Shown here: piece after piece, positions 54,300 through 64,000 of the stretch
Layout: each line of letters opens with the position of its first letter
Numbering within the stretch: the stretch's first letter is position 1
Assembly: GCA_964017235.1 (NCBI GenBank)
Contig: OZ024931.1
Span: 140,556,033-140,620,032, forward strand
Direction: 5' to 3'
Source of the DNA: Sabellastarte sp. h YS-2021
Lineage: Eukaryota > Annelida > Polychaeta > Sabellida > Sabellidae
Length of the DNA stretch: 64,000 nucleotides
Made by a program: the position numbers and the translations under genes
The notes under the pieces: generated by a model
Database searches by the model: none
The model's input: only the letters and a program-made list of their open reading frames with translations
Told to the model about the DNA's origin: nothing

Positions 54300-55051
54300 G
54301 TCTCAAAGCTTCATAATTTTTAGTTAACTTAGTTGTCCTGTTTTTATACATAATCTTTACATGTAGTTTCTTTCTCTTAGATGTTATTTTCTCTACTTAA
54401 ACATTATTTAAATTACTTAAACACTGACACTGCTCTGAAGGTATCCCAATCTGTGTGCTGTGTCACTTCTATATTGCATGGTGTTGAAAACTATTTCCCC
54501 AGGCTGTGGGGTACGGGCATCCCTGAATCTATTTTTTTGTATTGATGGGCTGCAAGGTTTTTTTATGCTGTTTTAAACTCCTGGCCTCATATCAGAATAA
54601 ATTCTATTGTGGCAGGTGGTACAGAACATATAACATTCATATTCAAAGCCATTTACATTTGGTCTAAGCTGTGCAGTTGTTGGGACCTGATATCTTGTCA
54701 GTTTGTTTCTACTAACTTAATTGTATATAAATATGAAACCTATTGTCTTATTTAAACAAAATAGCAAATTGACATTTTACTACACACAGCTGGTGGTGGA
54801 TTTAGACCGCATTTGATTTAGACACTTTCTCTAGAATTATATTTTAATGGCAAATAAAATGTAAAATGTTATAAAATAATGTCCTTTAATACTCTCTTAA
54901 TCAAATTAATTTGTATATCTGGGTACAAGGCAGTGTGAAATAATTTATCGTTTATTTCAAATTCAACACAGAATCCACGACTGGCTGTATTGTGTCTATA
55001 TTGTCATTGAACATTCTAGTACCTAGTCATTATAAAACACTGTAAATTCAG
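54300..55051. other. Sequence upstream of the first visible ankyrin exon
   Basis: A+T-rich with no exon recognised. Likely intron of the ankyrin gene, because the exon at 55052 enters in phase 1. Confidence 0.4.
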
Positions 55052-55236
55052 GAAGACCAAACTTTGAAAAAAGAGCTAAGCGCAAAGAGATTCGGATTCT
55101 TCATGAAGCAATAGACAGTGGGGATGCAGAGAGGGTGAGTGGCTTACTCACACCGGAAACAGATGTCAACTTTCATTATGGAGGACAGAGTGCATTACAG
55201 AAAGCAGTCACACAGGGTTCTTTTGCAATCAGCAAG
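55052..55236 (+). CDS. Ankyrin gene, first visible exon
   Basis: Acceptor ttcag, donor AAG/gtacct. It encodes RPNFEKRAKRKEIR, a basic lead-in, then repeats with LHEAIDSGDAERVSGLL and GGQSALQKAVTQGSF. A strong donor-like AGG/GTGAGT lies inside it near 55131-55139, but the reading frame past it continues a proper ankyrin repeat into the next exon, so it is kept as coding. The basic KRAKRK cluster could be a nuclear localisation signal. Confidence 0.85.
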
Positions 55237-58200
55237 GTACCTGATTCAAATTCAGATACCAGTATATTCTATGATTAGTGAAATGTATTCAAGTCAGGCA
55301 TTAGTTAAAGTTAGTCGGTAGTGTGTAGTGAGACTCGAATATGAGTCAAATAAATAGTGTAATAAATGACCATATTTTCTCCTTGAATATTTATCTTTTT
55401 TCAAATAGACCAGGGATTAATTAAGCTGTGTTTAGCTTTGATTGTAAACGACAGTACTTTAACTTTAGAGAAAGATCTAAAAAGAATTTGTCAAGATTTA
55501 ACATATGCAAGAAATACGATATGTTTTTGACCAGGTTGTTTTTAAACAGTTTTTGAACAGTTATGTAAATTGATTGCACTATAAACATGATTTGGCGATA
55601 GCTGATAACATCAAAGATTTATTGTATATGAGACACCATTTGAACCAGATTCACTGAATTTAATATTATTTCCTTGCCTAAATATCTATGTACTGTTTAT
55701 AAGTTTTCCCTATATTGTTCTGAAGTTTGTAGGAAAATTATTTTTCTGTGTGAGCTGGAGCGAGAGTACATATCATATTAATACAAACATAAATTTAAAT
55801 TCAAGCAATATGTAAGAAATTGGTTTAATTTCAAAGTTTGACATGTGTTAGAGCTCTGTCTATTCAGTGGCTTGCTTAGAGCAATCTACATTTTTGTCAA
55901 GTCAGTGACAAACAAAAACATGTCTAGGCCTGCTTTTACAAAGGGAATTCAGTCACCCAAAGTTCAACTTAAAGTTAAAACTCTTGTCTTAATCTCAGAC
56001 TAAGTCTCAGGTCTTAGACTCATTGGATTTAAAAAAGTAGACAATTCTAAAATTTGGCTAAGTCTTGGGCTAAGAGTTAAGCCTACCTGGGAGTGAGCAC
56101 AACTTTTGTAAATAAAGAAGTTAATGTGGCTACTGTAAATATTCTTACACTTCCAAATTTGAATTACCTGAAAATCAAAAACAAGTATGCCGACCATCTC
56201 CCTAAATTAGTCCTTGGACATTTTTAAGTGATTACAAGTTTTTCCAAGCTTATGTATTTTAGTCTTATTTAGAAGCAGAATAAACTTCGTATTGATGGAT
56301 AGTGAACAATAGTTTAAAGCCAAGAAATTGCATCGTTTTACAAATAAACTGTCCCAAATTAATGACAATATCCTATATTATTCTCTAATCTGTGCAGCAT
56401 ATTTATTGCAAAGCATTGACATAAAGCTGTGAAACAGAGTTTTTCTCAGAATAAATCATACCTGCCGAAAATTAAGGATTTTTAAATCATACAAGATAAA
56501 AACTAAGGATTTTAATGTTTTTTGATGCTCAGGTTCTTTAAATGATAAAAGTTTGGTGTTAAAAATTTCTTGCAAATTTTTAAGTGATAGTTTATTTGGC
56601 ACTTATAAAAAGATTGATACTGAAGCTTGGCATCGTAATTAATGCAAATTGAAACATCAGTAACATGTAAAGCCAGCACACAAACTTGTCTATATTTTAA
56701 ATGTTATTTTCCCAATCAGATACTAACAGACCATGGAGCTGACATCAATAAAGCCAATGCAGAGGACAACACCTTGCTTAATATGGCTGCCTGGAGAGGT
56801 TACCATGACATCACTCAGTTACTGGTGGAGTGTGGGGCTGACTTGAATATCTATAACAATCACATGTCTACACCACTCAACACAGCAGCATACAAGTGAG
56901 CATGGTGATATAGCCCATTTATACCAGGAATTAGTGGTTACATTGTTTATCGATATTGACGATATTTTTTGTTTTAGGACAGGGTTGCTGATATCGATGT
57001 CTAAAGACGTGTATCAATATTGCCATTTTAAGTAAAACTGTAAATTTATACACAAATGTTTGAAATTGTACACTTTTATCTCCACTTGTGTCGTTTTTGC
57101 TAAAAACTGTCATGTTTTGACGATTTACCCACTACTAAGAATAGGCAGCTAGGGCCAGTATCCCAACATCAAGACATCTTGTTGTGAGTTGGTGTTTAAA
57201 CTTATCAACTGAAGCTAGATATTCAGGTAAAAGAATCAATTGTTTTGATTGAAAAAAACTAGTGAGCAGATAATTAACAGCATCAAAGAGGGCTAGGTAC
57301 TGAGGAAAAAACAAAATATACAAGAAATTGTTTTGATTGAAAGAATATAGTGAGTAGGTATATTAACCTATCAAAGGGGTCTAGGAAATATGACAAAAAA
57401 TTTGTTAGGCGGGTTGCATGTAACCAACCCGCCTATTAGATTGATGTGTCCGATGTCTGTCTCTCCATCCACATTTTCTTTTCTGGACTCTAACTCGAAA
57501 ACGGTTTGTCGTATCAAATTCAAACTTGACAGGGAGATAGATCACCATCATAGCTAGGTTCCTTTCGAAATTGGTGTAATTCCGTCTGTTCGTTTGTCCG
57601 TTAGTCTGTCCGTCCGGCTGACCGTCCACATTTTCGTTTCTGGACTCTAACTCGGAAACGGTTTGTCCAATTGAATTCAAACTTGACAGGGACATAGATC
57701 ACCATCATAGCTAGGTTCCTTTCGAAATTAGTGTAATTCCGTCTGTTTGTTTGTCCATTTTTTGTCCGTTTGTCTATCCGTCCGTCTGTCAGTGTAATTC
57801 CATCCTTTCGTTTGTCCGTTTATAGCATAGACACAATTATGTAACCTAGATTACAAGTTTTACATTTCTTAGCACGTCTAACACATTCACCTTAACTGGG
57901 TGACCTAACATTTCTTTCCTTGCTTCTAAAGGTAATTAGAGGAGTCAAATACCAGTTAAAGTTAATACCAGTTGGATTTGAATCAAATGAAGTGCCAAAA
58001 TGAGCTGGCTTACTGCAAATAATAGTGTTGCCTGTTTATTTTGTGAAAGTGTTTTTAGCAACAAGCAATAATATGTAATAACTGCACTACTTTTGCACAT
58101 TTTTGCTTCAGATGTATACAAGGTCGTAATGGCAATCTTCTGTTTAAAAAAGAGTTTATTGTATGTTATAAATGCGGTTAATTCAATATTTTATTGTCTT

Positions 58201-61200
58201 CCTTCATATTGTGACTTCTTAAAAGTGGAATAAAACACTGATTTATTTTGAGACAGCCTCATCGCATCTGTGAGAACTGATTTGCATTTAAGATTTGTTG
58301 GAAAAATAGTTTAGGATTCTGATTTTTGTGTTTTCAATGAATCAAACACTACTTCTATCAAAATTCCAACAGGCCATCTCTCGATTTCATTATCAGTATT
58401 ATCATTGCTTTGTGTGTGTTGCTTTTACTGTTACATATTTGTTATTATGAAGCTCTGACCAAACTTACATTCTATTAAAATATCATGACATACTGAAGTG
58501 AATTCTCCCAGTTGTATCTCAAGTGTTATCTGAAGAGTAGGGACGAATCATCTAAACAAAAGGATTTGGGATAAATCCTGTTGAAAAACAGAATGAATAT
58601 ATTCTGGGCAAGTTAACTTGCAAATGGTATGTGTGGCTGTTAATTTATAGAGGGCATTTTGAATCATTGTCCCAGTTACAAGTACCATGTCCTACTGATG
58701 CTCCCCACAGAACTTTATGATGTAATGAGCACTTTCATAGCACATTGTATGTCACTCTAAGGTGCTAGAGTCTTAGAAGGAGATATCAGAATCTATAAAT
58801 AGCAGTTATTGTTCTTCACAGCACAACTTGTGCTTAAAATTGTAATTTGCCTTTATTCTAAAGAGTAAGTGACACATTCAGTGTGCAGCTTTTGTCACAG
58901 TGTGTGTTGAAACACGCATGCAATAACTTTTATCTTGCAAATTAATTTTGGATTATTTCTCTGATTATATAGAGGTTACCAACAGATTGTCAGGATCTTG
59001 TCAAGTCACCCGGACTGTGATCTCAACCGCCCCAACAAACACGGGCAGACACCTCTGTGTACGGCTGTAAGGGAAGGTCACGTAGAGGTCGTTAAGACAC
59101 TGGTTTCTGCAGGATCTGACCTAGAGTGGTCAGATACGGAGAGAAAAAGTCCACTGATAGCCGGGGTAGAGCGTTCACAGGAGGGTACAGCCAAAGTACT
59201 CATAGAGTCAGGTAATTGAAGGAAAGGTACTGACAGAGTGGAATGAGTACAAGAAAGGTACTTATTCAGTAAATTGAGAACACATAGGACACTCATGGAG
59301 TTAGGTCAGTAAAATTCCACAACTCAGGTGAGAAGAAGGTTAAAGATTGAAAAAGAGTACTAAGAAAGCACGTACCTCTGACAAGGCCCAGCACCTCCAA
59401 TATTGCTAAAGAATGCAATGACACAATCCTTTAAAATCTTTCTGGATCCAGGGATCATTACAAAAATTGAATAAGACACCAGAGTGAGAAAAAAATATAA
59501 GGAACTTCTAGAATCAGTTGGATAAATTAAACAACACATAGAATCAGTTAATTAGATAGCAGCCATTGTTGAAGTGGTAGTGCGTAAGTTTGAATATTAT
59601 AAATTAACAATATCAATTGATAAAATTAATGAAATCGCGCTGAACTTTAAAAGACATAATGAAGGCTCCATTTATGTCACACAAACATTGCAGCTGATTA
59701 CTTTTCAGTATATTAATGTTCCGTTCCAGTCTATTACTTAAAATAGAGGTCCTCAGTGGCCTTAGTGGGCTAGCAGATTTTGCATTTAAATCACAGGCTG
59801 CCACCTCTGTGTGGGTTCAACTTCCACAAGTGATGATGCTGAGGACCTGTCCCAGTATGACCTTAGCTTTTGAATGGAACATAAAACCCCAACTTTAACC
59901 TTTGTTACAGTAACTGTTACATTTCCGTATTACTTTTCTATTAGTTTTAATTGCACCTATTGCATCTTGTTGACCCCCATCTCTGGTGTACCTTGTACTT
60001 GTATTACGTATGAGGACATTATGGATGACAAGAACCACGCAACGTGTGTGTTTTAGTAACTGTCTGGAAGTTGTTTTACGCAGAATTTCCTTTTGCACAG
60101 TTGAGTACTGCTCTAATGGTGCTGTAGGAATTAATCGTTTTTCCATCCTTGTAGGAAAAGTCCTTCCTCAATCCTGTTTGACTTTTACTCAGGCTGCAAT
60201 GTGGATGCCTCTGATAGATACGGATGTACTGCACTGTGGTATGCCGCAAAACAGGGACTGTGCAGTACAGTGGAAAGCCTGGTGCATGCCAAAGCCAAGC
60301 TCAACAAAACTGACAACAGAGGAAGCTCCCCTTTCATGGGTGAGTATTGAGAATATGCACAGCAAATAGGATATGGAGGGTTGTGAGTGGTAACCGGGTA
60401 TACTGGTTTTCTAAAGTTGGTTGCGATGGACATGATGAAAAATTAGCAGTGAATATTTCCAGACCATTTCCTGAAAATGTCAAAGTTCCATTTTTTTTTA
60501 TTGATTGATTTTTGTTTGAAAAAATGAAAAATTCAAATTTGGTCAGATATCTCACATTTTGTGTGTCCGGAATATCTTCTGAGGAAGTTTAGCATGCTAA
60601 ATTAATAACATGGCTTATATATGTGTTCATTTAGGTTTTCGCTGTGTCGGTGACAAATGAAATAACAACACTGGATTTAATTCATTTCAAAATCCCCAAA
60701 ACCCTGCTTTGATATCATTAAATTTAGCAAATCACAGAATACTATACAGAAAAATATTTTACAAATATGCTAAATTTCAACTGATAACTGATTAAAGAAG
60801 TTTTCTATCAAAAGAAATTTGATATTCTTCAAGGGATAACACATTAATTTACAGAAAAGTATTATAAAAAAGTTAGTTGGTAAATTACAGCTAAAAATAG
60901 CTGAACAGACTAAAAGACTAAAAGCACACTCGCCTCCACCCTCTGAGATCAGAGTTCGAATTCTGGTCTGACCTCAAGTGGGAAAGCTGGTAGTTGTTTA
61001 CCATTGGTTGGCAGTTCACAGTACAGAGCCTTGATATATGTCCTGGTTTTCTCTAGCGATCTAACTACCTGTCATAATATAGTCAATAAGGTACTAGGCA
61101 TGACATAAAACAATAAATGAATGAAGAAAGATAATAAAGTTTAATAGACAACAAGGGAGTACACTGAAAAACATTATTCATTTAATAAAATAGCTAGCTA

Positions 61201-62370
61201 GTCGAGAAACCAAAAGTAGAGAGATTGGTAAGGAGTTCACAAAATGAAGCAGTCAGATGGTAGAGACTCTTGTGTATTTCACAGAGGCAGTGAAGAGTCT
61301 GAATGTGGAGATAGTGAGGACCCTGGCTGAGGCTGGTTCTGATGTCAACCTGAAGGAGCACGCCACTCATCAGGTGTGTGTACATTATACAGTATGCAAC
61401 TTTCCCCCATTGAACGAGTGCTAGAGTAGCCTTAATAGGGAAGGGATCAATCAATCAATCAATCAATCAGTTGTCCAGGTGCTTAATCTCCGTATCAACG
61501 GATTCTAAGGCACACCATCCAATCCGTAAGGCATAAATCATGAGACATTAGACATGTTCCGAGTCGTTGCCAGGGAGGCGGTCCGGTCAAGTAGTGATGT
61601 TGTGATTTATATATGGGAGAAAAAAATGTGGAGTAAGAAATCTAAAATTCGCCACATATCTGAAATTCGCCACATGTGAAAATACTAATAAAATATATGA
61701 ATTGTGGTGAGATTTGTTGAACGTATAGTAAATTAAGGCTTTTTGAACTGAAAAATGCCAATTTTTAGACATAAACAGCATTTTCTTCATAAAATTAACT
61801 AAGGTTTTTAGATTCCTGGCGAATTTTAGATTTCTTACTCTAATTGGCAGGTAAGGTCTGGTTTTCACAAACTATACCGTGATATATGCTACAGGCACTT
61901 TGTGTGACAAGGCATAGAGTGAAATACGTGAACATTACAGTCATGTACCACAAAATGCCTGAACTATTTAGGCATTTTGTATAATGAAAAGAAAATGAAT
62001 GTATTAAAAAGTCAGCTGTAGACATTACACATAATACAGTTTTCTGTAATATATGATGATTATTTATAGACTGTTTGCATGTTATAGAATTTTTATCCAT
62101 GCTTGTTGTATATTTTAGAGAATGTATATTATGTCCTTGAGGAGCAATTTACACTTTAAGTACTAACAAAAAGATGAATTCAGCCTCACATCCAATTCTA
62201 TCCACAGGCAGCAATCAACCTGGCAGTGCGGCAAGCATCCCAGATGTTTGGAGAGAAAGCTGAACATGAGACACTGGTAAGAGTCTTACTGGACATTGGT
62301 TGTGACCCAAATAACGCAGACAAAAGTGGATGGACAGCACTGTATCATGCAGCATTTGGTGGGGAGCTGG
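55052..62370 (+). CDS. Ankyrin-repeat protein, internal part (6 exons; both ends missing)
   Basis: Six plus-strand exons (55052-55236, 56720-56895, 58973-59211, 60193-60339, 61285-61373, 62208-62370) join in phase for 999 nt without a stop. They give about 333 residues made almost wholly of ankyrin repeats, roughly ten. Typical repeat marks are ILTDHGADIN, LLVECGADLN, HGQTPLCTAVREGHVEVV, CTALWYAAKQG, LAEAGSDVN and GWTALYHAAFGG. Ankyrin repeats are protein-binding scaffolds; no catalytic or membrane domain is visible, so the role is unknown. The first visible exon enters in phase 1 and the last leaves in phase 1, so more coding exons lie upstream (none recognised) and beyond the right edge. 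Introns carry a SINE and a partial tandem-repeat element. Confidence 0.9.
56720..56895 (+). CDS. Ankyrin gene exon (two repeats)
   Basis: Acceptor atcag, donor AA/gtgagc. It encodes ILTDHGADINKANAEDN, then TLLNMAAWRGYHDITQLL, VECGADLNIYNNHM and STPLNTAAYK. It ends two bases into a Lys codon completed by the next exon. Confidence 0.92.
57405..57830. repeat. Tandem duplication with terminal hairpin (ankyrin intron)
   Basis: Begins with the hairpin GGCGGGTTGCATGTAACCAA/CCCGCC. Then two ~172-bp units follow with CTGGACTCTAACTCG(A/G)AAAC, AACTTGACAGGGA and GGTTCCTTTCGAAATT, trailing into GTCCGT/GTCTGT microsatellite. Another candidate hairpin-ended repeat. Confidence 0.8.
58973..59211 (+). CDS. 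Ankyrin gene exon (about 2.5 repeats)
   Basis: Acceptor tatag, donor CAG/gtaatt. It encodes GYQQIVRILSSHPDCDLN, RPNKHGQTPLCTAVREGHVE, VVKTLVSAGSDLEW and SPLIAGVERSQEGTAKVL. It closes in phase 1. Confidence 0.92.
60193..60339 (+). CDS. Ankyrin gene exon (repeat with CTALWYAAKQG)
   Basis: Acceptor ctcag, donor ATGG/gtgagt. It encodes CNVDASDRYGCTALWYAAKQ, then STVESLVHAKAKLN and DNRGSSPFM. Phases match both neighbours. The overlapping open frame starting at 59986 is a shadow that reads a different frame. Confidence 0.9.
60920..61110 (+). mobile_element. tRNA-derived SINE (copy 4), truncated and decayed
   Basis: Starts within the head (ACACTCGCCTCCACCCTCTG), keeps box-B-like AGTTCGAATTC and the AAGTGGGAAAGCTGGTAGTT body, and ends in an AAT-rich tail. 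Older than the other copies. Confidence 0.85.
61285..61373 (+). CDS. Ankyrin gene exon (short)
   Basis: 89 nt, acceptor cacag, donor CAG/gtgtgt. It encodes EAVKSLNVEIVRTLAEAG and SDVNLKEHATHQ: the second half of one repeat and the start of the next. Confidence 0.9.
62208..62370 (+). CDS. Ankyrin gene, last visible exon
   Basis: Acceptor cacag, donor CTGG/gtgagt. It encodes AAINLAVRQASQMFGEKAEH, then TLVRVLLDIGCDPNNADK and SGWTALYHAAFGGEL. It leaves in phase 1. No further exon is recognised before 64000. Confidence 0.9.
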
Positions 62371-62384
62371 GTGAGTTGTTGGTT

Positions 62385-62690
62385 TTACCTTTAAAAGCGG
62401 GTATTGTTTTCACCCATTTCATTCGGCAGAGCATGATGGTAAAATCCTGGCTATGCTGTATCTGAGAAACTGTGAGGTGTAGGAAGTTCAGCCTTGGTGG
62501 GGACACTGTTGACATTGGTTGGGGGGTGTTGATGTGCAGCATCATGGTGTGACCTTGATTTGACCTTTGACAGTGCTGTAATGACCCTGACCTGTAAAAC
62601 CTTGTCCAGGTTATGTCTCAGAAACTGTAAGTTATAAGAAGTTGATATTTGGAAGGGACATTGTTTGGGGGTACAGGTGTTGTATTAATG
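62385..62690 (-). mobile_element. Fragment of the ~145-bp-unit element (copy F)
   Basis: Starts GGGTATTGTTTTCACCC and contains about 1.7 units (GTGACCTTGATTTGACCTTT). It lies directly after the last visible ankyrin exon. Head missing. Confidence 0.75.
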
Positions 62691-63250
62691 TTTGTATACC
62701 TTGTCACTAGCATTTACATAATAAAATGTAATTTCATAAAACTTAACATTAAACATAATGCAATATATACATCTGGCCTATTTTTAAAAATTTGTGGTGT
62801 ATTACCAACTACTTCTCCACGCATATTAAGGTATCACTGCCAGACAGTATCTGCCTAATAACACCACGGACGATATGAATCCAGCCAATAATATTGCTAC
62901 AAAACCATACAGCAGAATTATATGTTAATCCAACCACTCTTGGGCAGAAAGATTTTAGTGTTAGGTTGTCAGGCGTCGATATTGAATATAAAAATATTTT
63001 CAATGTCAGCTGATATATTGGGAGAATAATTTTGCCACTACACCAAAGAAGTTTATCAAATGATTTAAATCGAAACATGATCATTAGGATCAAAAATGAA
63101 ATAAAATCTACAAAAATATGAGATAAAAGTTTCTAACTTATTCAGATTTAATGTTATTTCAATATTTTAAGTGTAATTTTAAAAAGATATCAGCAGCCCT
63201 CTCCCAAAACAATAAGTATCACCAGTATTGTTAAAATATGTACCCACAAT
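62690..63250. other. Non-coding stretch after the last visible ankyrin exon
   Basis: A+T-rich. No exon, element end or repeat recognised. Confidence 0.35.
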
Positions 63251-63256
63251 AGTCCA

Positions 63257-63832
63257 GGGCCCGTATTCACGAAAGGTCTTAGCCAGGGCTTAGGCTTTTG
63301 ACTCAAGTTTCTGTCAAAAACCTGGTAAGACTTTTGTCTTAGGCTTAGTTGTATTCACAAAGAATTCAAGACCGGTCTTAGGCTTAGCCAAGGGCTCAAC
63401 TTTAAGACTGGTTGGTAGTGGGCTTAAATTTTGTAAAGAGGACTTAAATATGGCCGCCATAAACTTTTCTCCACTTCAAAATTTGAAATGGCTGTAAATA
63501 AAGTTTAATTATACAGAACACCTCACTAAAGCAGCATTTGGGAAGTTTATATGTGGTAACAAGGTTTTCCATTTCAAAAGAAGCACTTTTCGTTAGATAA
63601 AATGCATTAAATGAAGGATATATGTCACCAATAGTATAGTTTGAATAGAAAAGAAAGGTCACATGACACAGAAAACCACTGTGGTTGTTTGATAATCTTG
63701 GACTTAGCTAAGTCACCCTTTGTGAATACGGTTTTAAGACAAAACTTAGCTGAGACAAAAGTCTTAACTTTAAGACTGGATTTAAGCCTAAGACCTGGCT
63801 AAGTCTAAGACCCTTCGTGAATACCAGCCCAG
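63257..63832. mobile_element. MITE-like inverted-repeat element with GTATTCACGAA ends
   Basis: GGGCCCGTATTCACGAAAGG at the left pairs with TTCGTGAATACCAGCCC at the right. Secondary inverted motifs (TTGTATTCACAAAG, CTTTGTGAATACGG) and many CTTAGGCTTA/TAAGCCTAAG pieces lie inside. Related fragments near 42610 and 55930-56090. Confidence 0.75.
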
Positions 63833-64000
63833 AATTCCGCAGAGCGACAAATTTTAAAGCATTTATTATTGTGATTTACATAGTAAATAGTGACTAGCAA
63901 ATATACTATCATTGCTGTAAATACTTTTCATGAAACTGCCACAGCTAACTCTCAAAAGCTCATTTCATGATTGTACTCTGCATTTTTGACAAATATGATT

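Noticed and set aside
59986-60369. 127-aa plus-strand frame near an ankyrin exon
   Set aside because: It reads a different frame from the ankyrin repeat. The acceptor at 60192 and phase continuity support the other frame.

Overview
The window is eukaryotic: A+T-rich, intron-containing and very dense in repeats. The evidence is an hnRNP gene in nine coding exons, a multi-exon ankyrin-repeat gene, tRNA-derived SINEs, LINE fragments, a DIRS-type retrotransposon and many small transposons. Repeats made of ~145-155 bp tandem units inside mobile elements, DIRS elements and the general repeat style suggest a lophotrochozoan, most likely a bivalve mollusc. That assignment is inference; no species is named.

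Host genes. (1) Minus strand, 35576 down to 14658: a complete two-RRM hnRNP of the A/B-D-squid type. Nine coding exons join in frame with GT/AG borders to give 372 aa: acidic/Gly head, RRM1, RRM2, RGG box, then a Gly/Tyr/Asn-rich tail. Its long introns are packed with insertions. (2) Plus strand, 55052 to beyond 62370: six consecutive in-frame exons (999 nt) of an ankyrin-repeat protein. Its start and end are not in view.

Mobile DNA, left to right. 1-~372 is the tail of one copy, and 659-6681 a full copy, of a non-autonomous element carrying two tandem arrays (~147 bp and 155 bp units). Other copies lie at 26545-30095 (same orientation) and 47195-49748 (inverted). They carry about 27, 12 and 6 of the 155-bp units. 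Terminal hairpins, subterminal repeats and AA/TT insertion sites point to a Helentron/HINE- or Pearl-like element. 6864-13047 is a nearly intact DIRS retrotransposon (genes on the minus strand). It has 173-bp inverted terminal repeats and a 98-bp internal complementary region that defines both outer ends. Its RT/RNase H frame is wholly nested in another open frame leading to the tyrosine recombinase. Gag and recombinase each carry one frame break at a homopolymer run.

Inside hnRNP introns: intron 4 holds a ~145-bp-unit tandem element (18.87-19.99 kb) and a 2.1-kb hAT-type element with an 8-bp target duplication, which itself contains a second hAT element and a SINE with its own target duplications. 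Intron 2 holds ~350-bp tandem repeats split by the second Helentron-like copy, and a LINE 3' end. Intron 1 holds several inverted-repeat MITEs, three with TA duplications.

35.7-55 kb is intergenic as far as can be seen: LINE reverse-transcriptase remnants (36.1-37.2, 39.8-40.4, 46.6-50.9 kb, the last split by the third Helentron-like copy), foldback elements, SINEs, a minisatellite, and a second inverted copy of the ~145-bp-unit element (52.4-54.3 kb). No CRISPR, rRNA or functional tRNA gene was seen.
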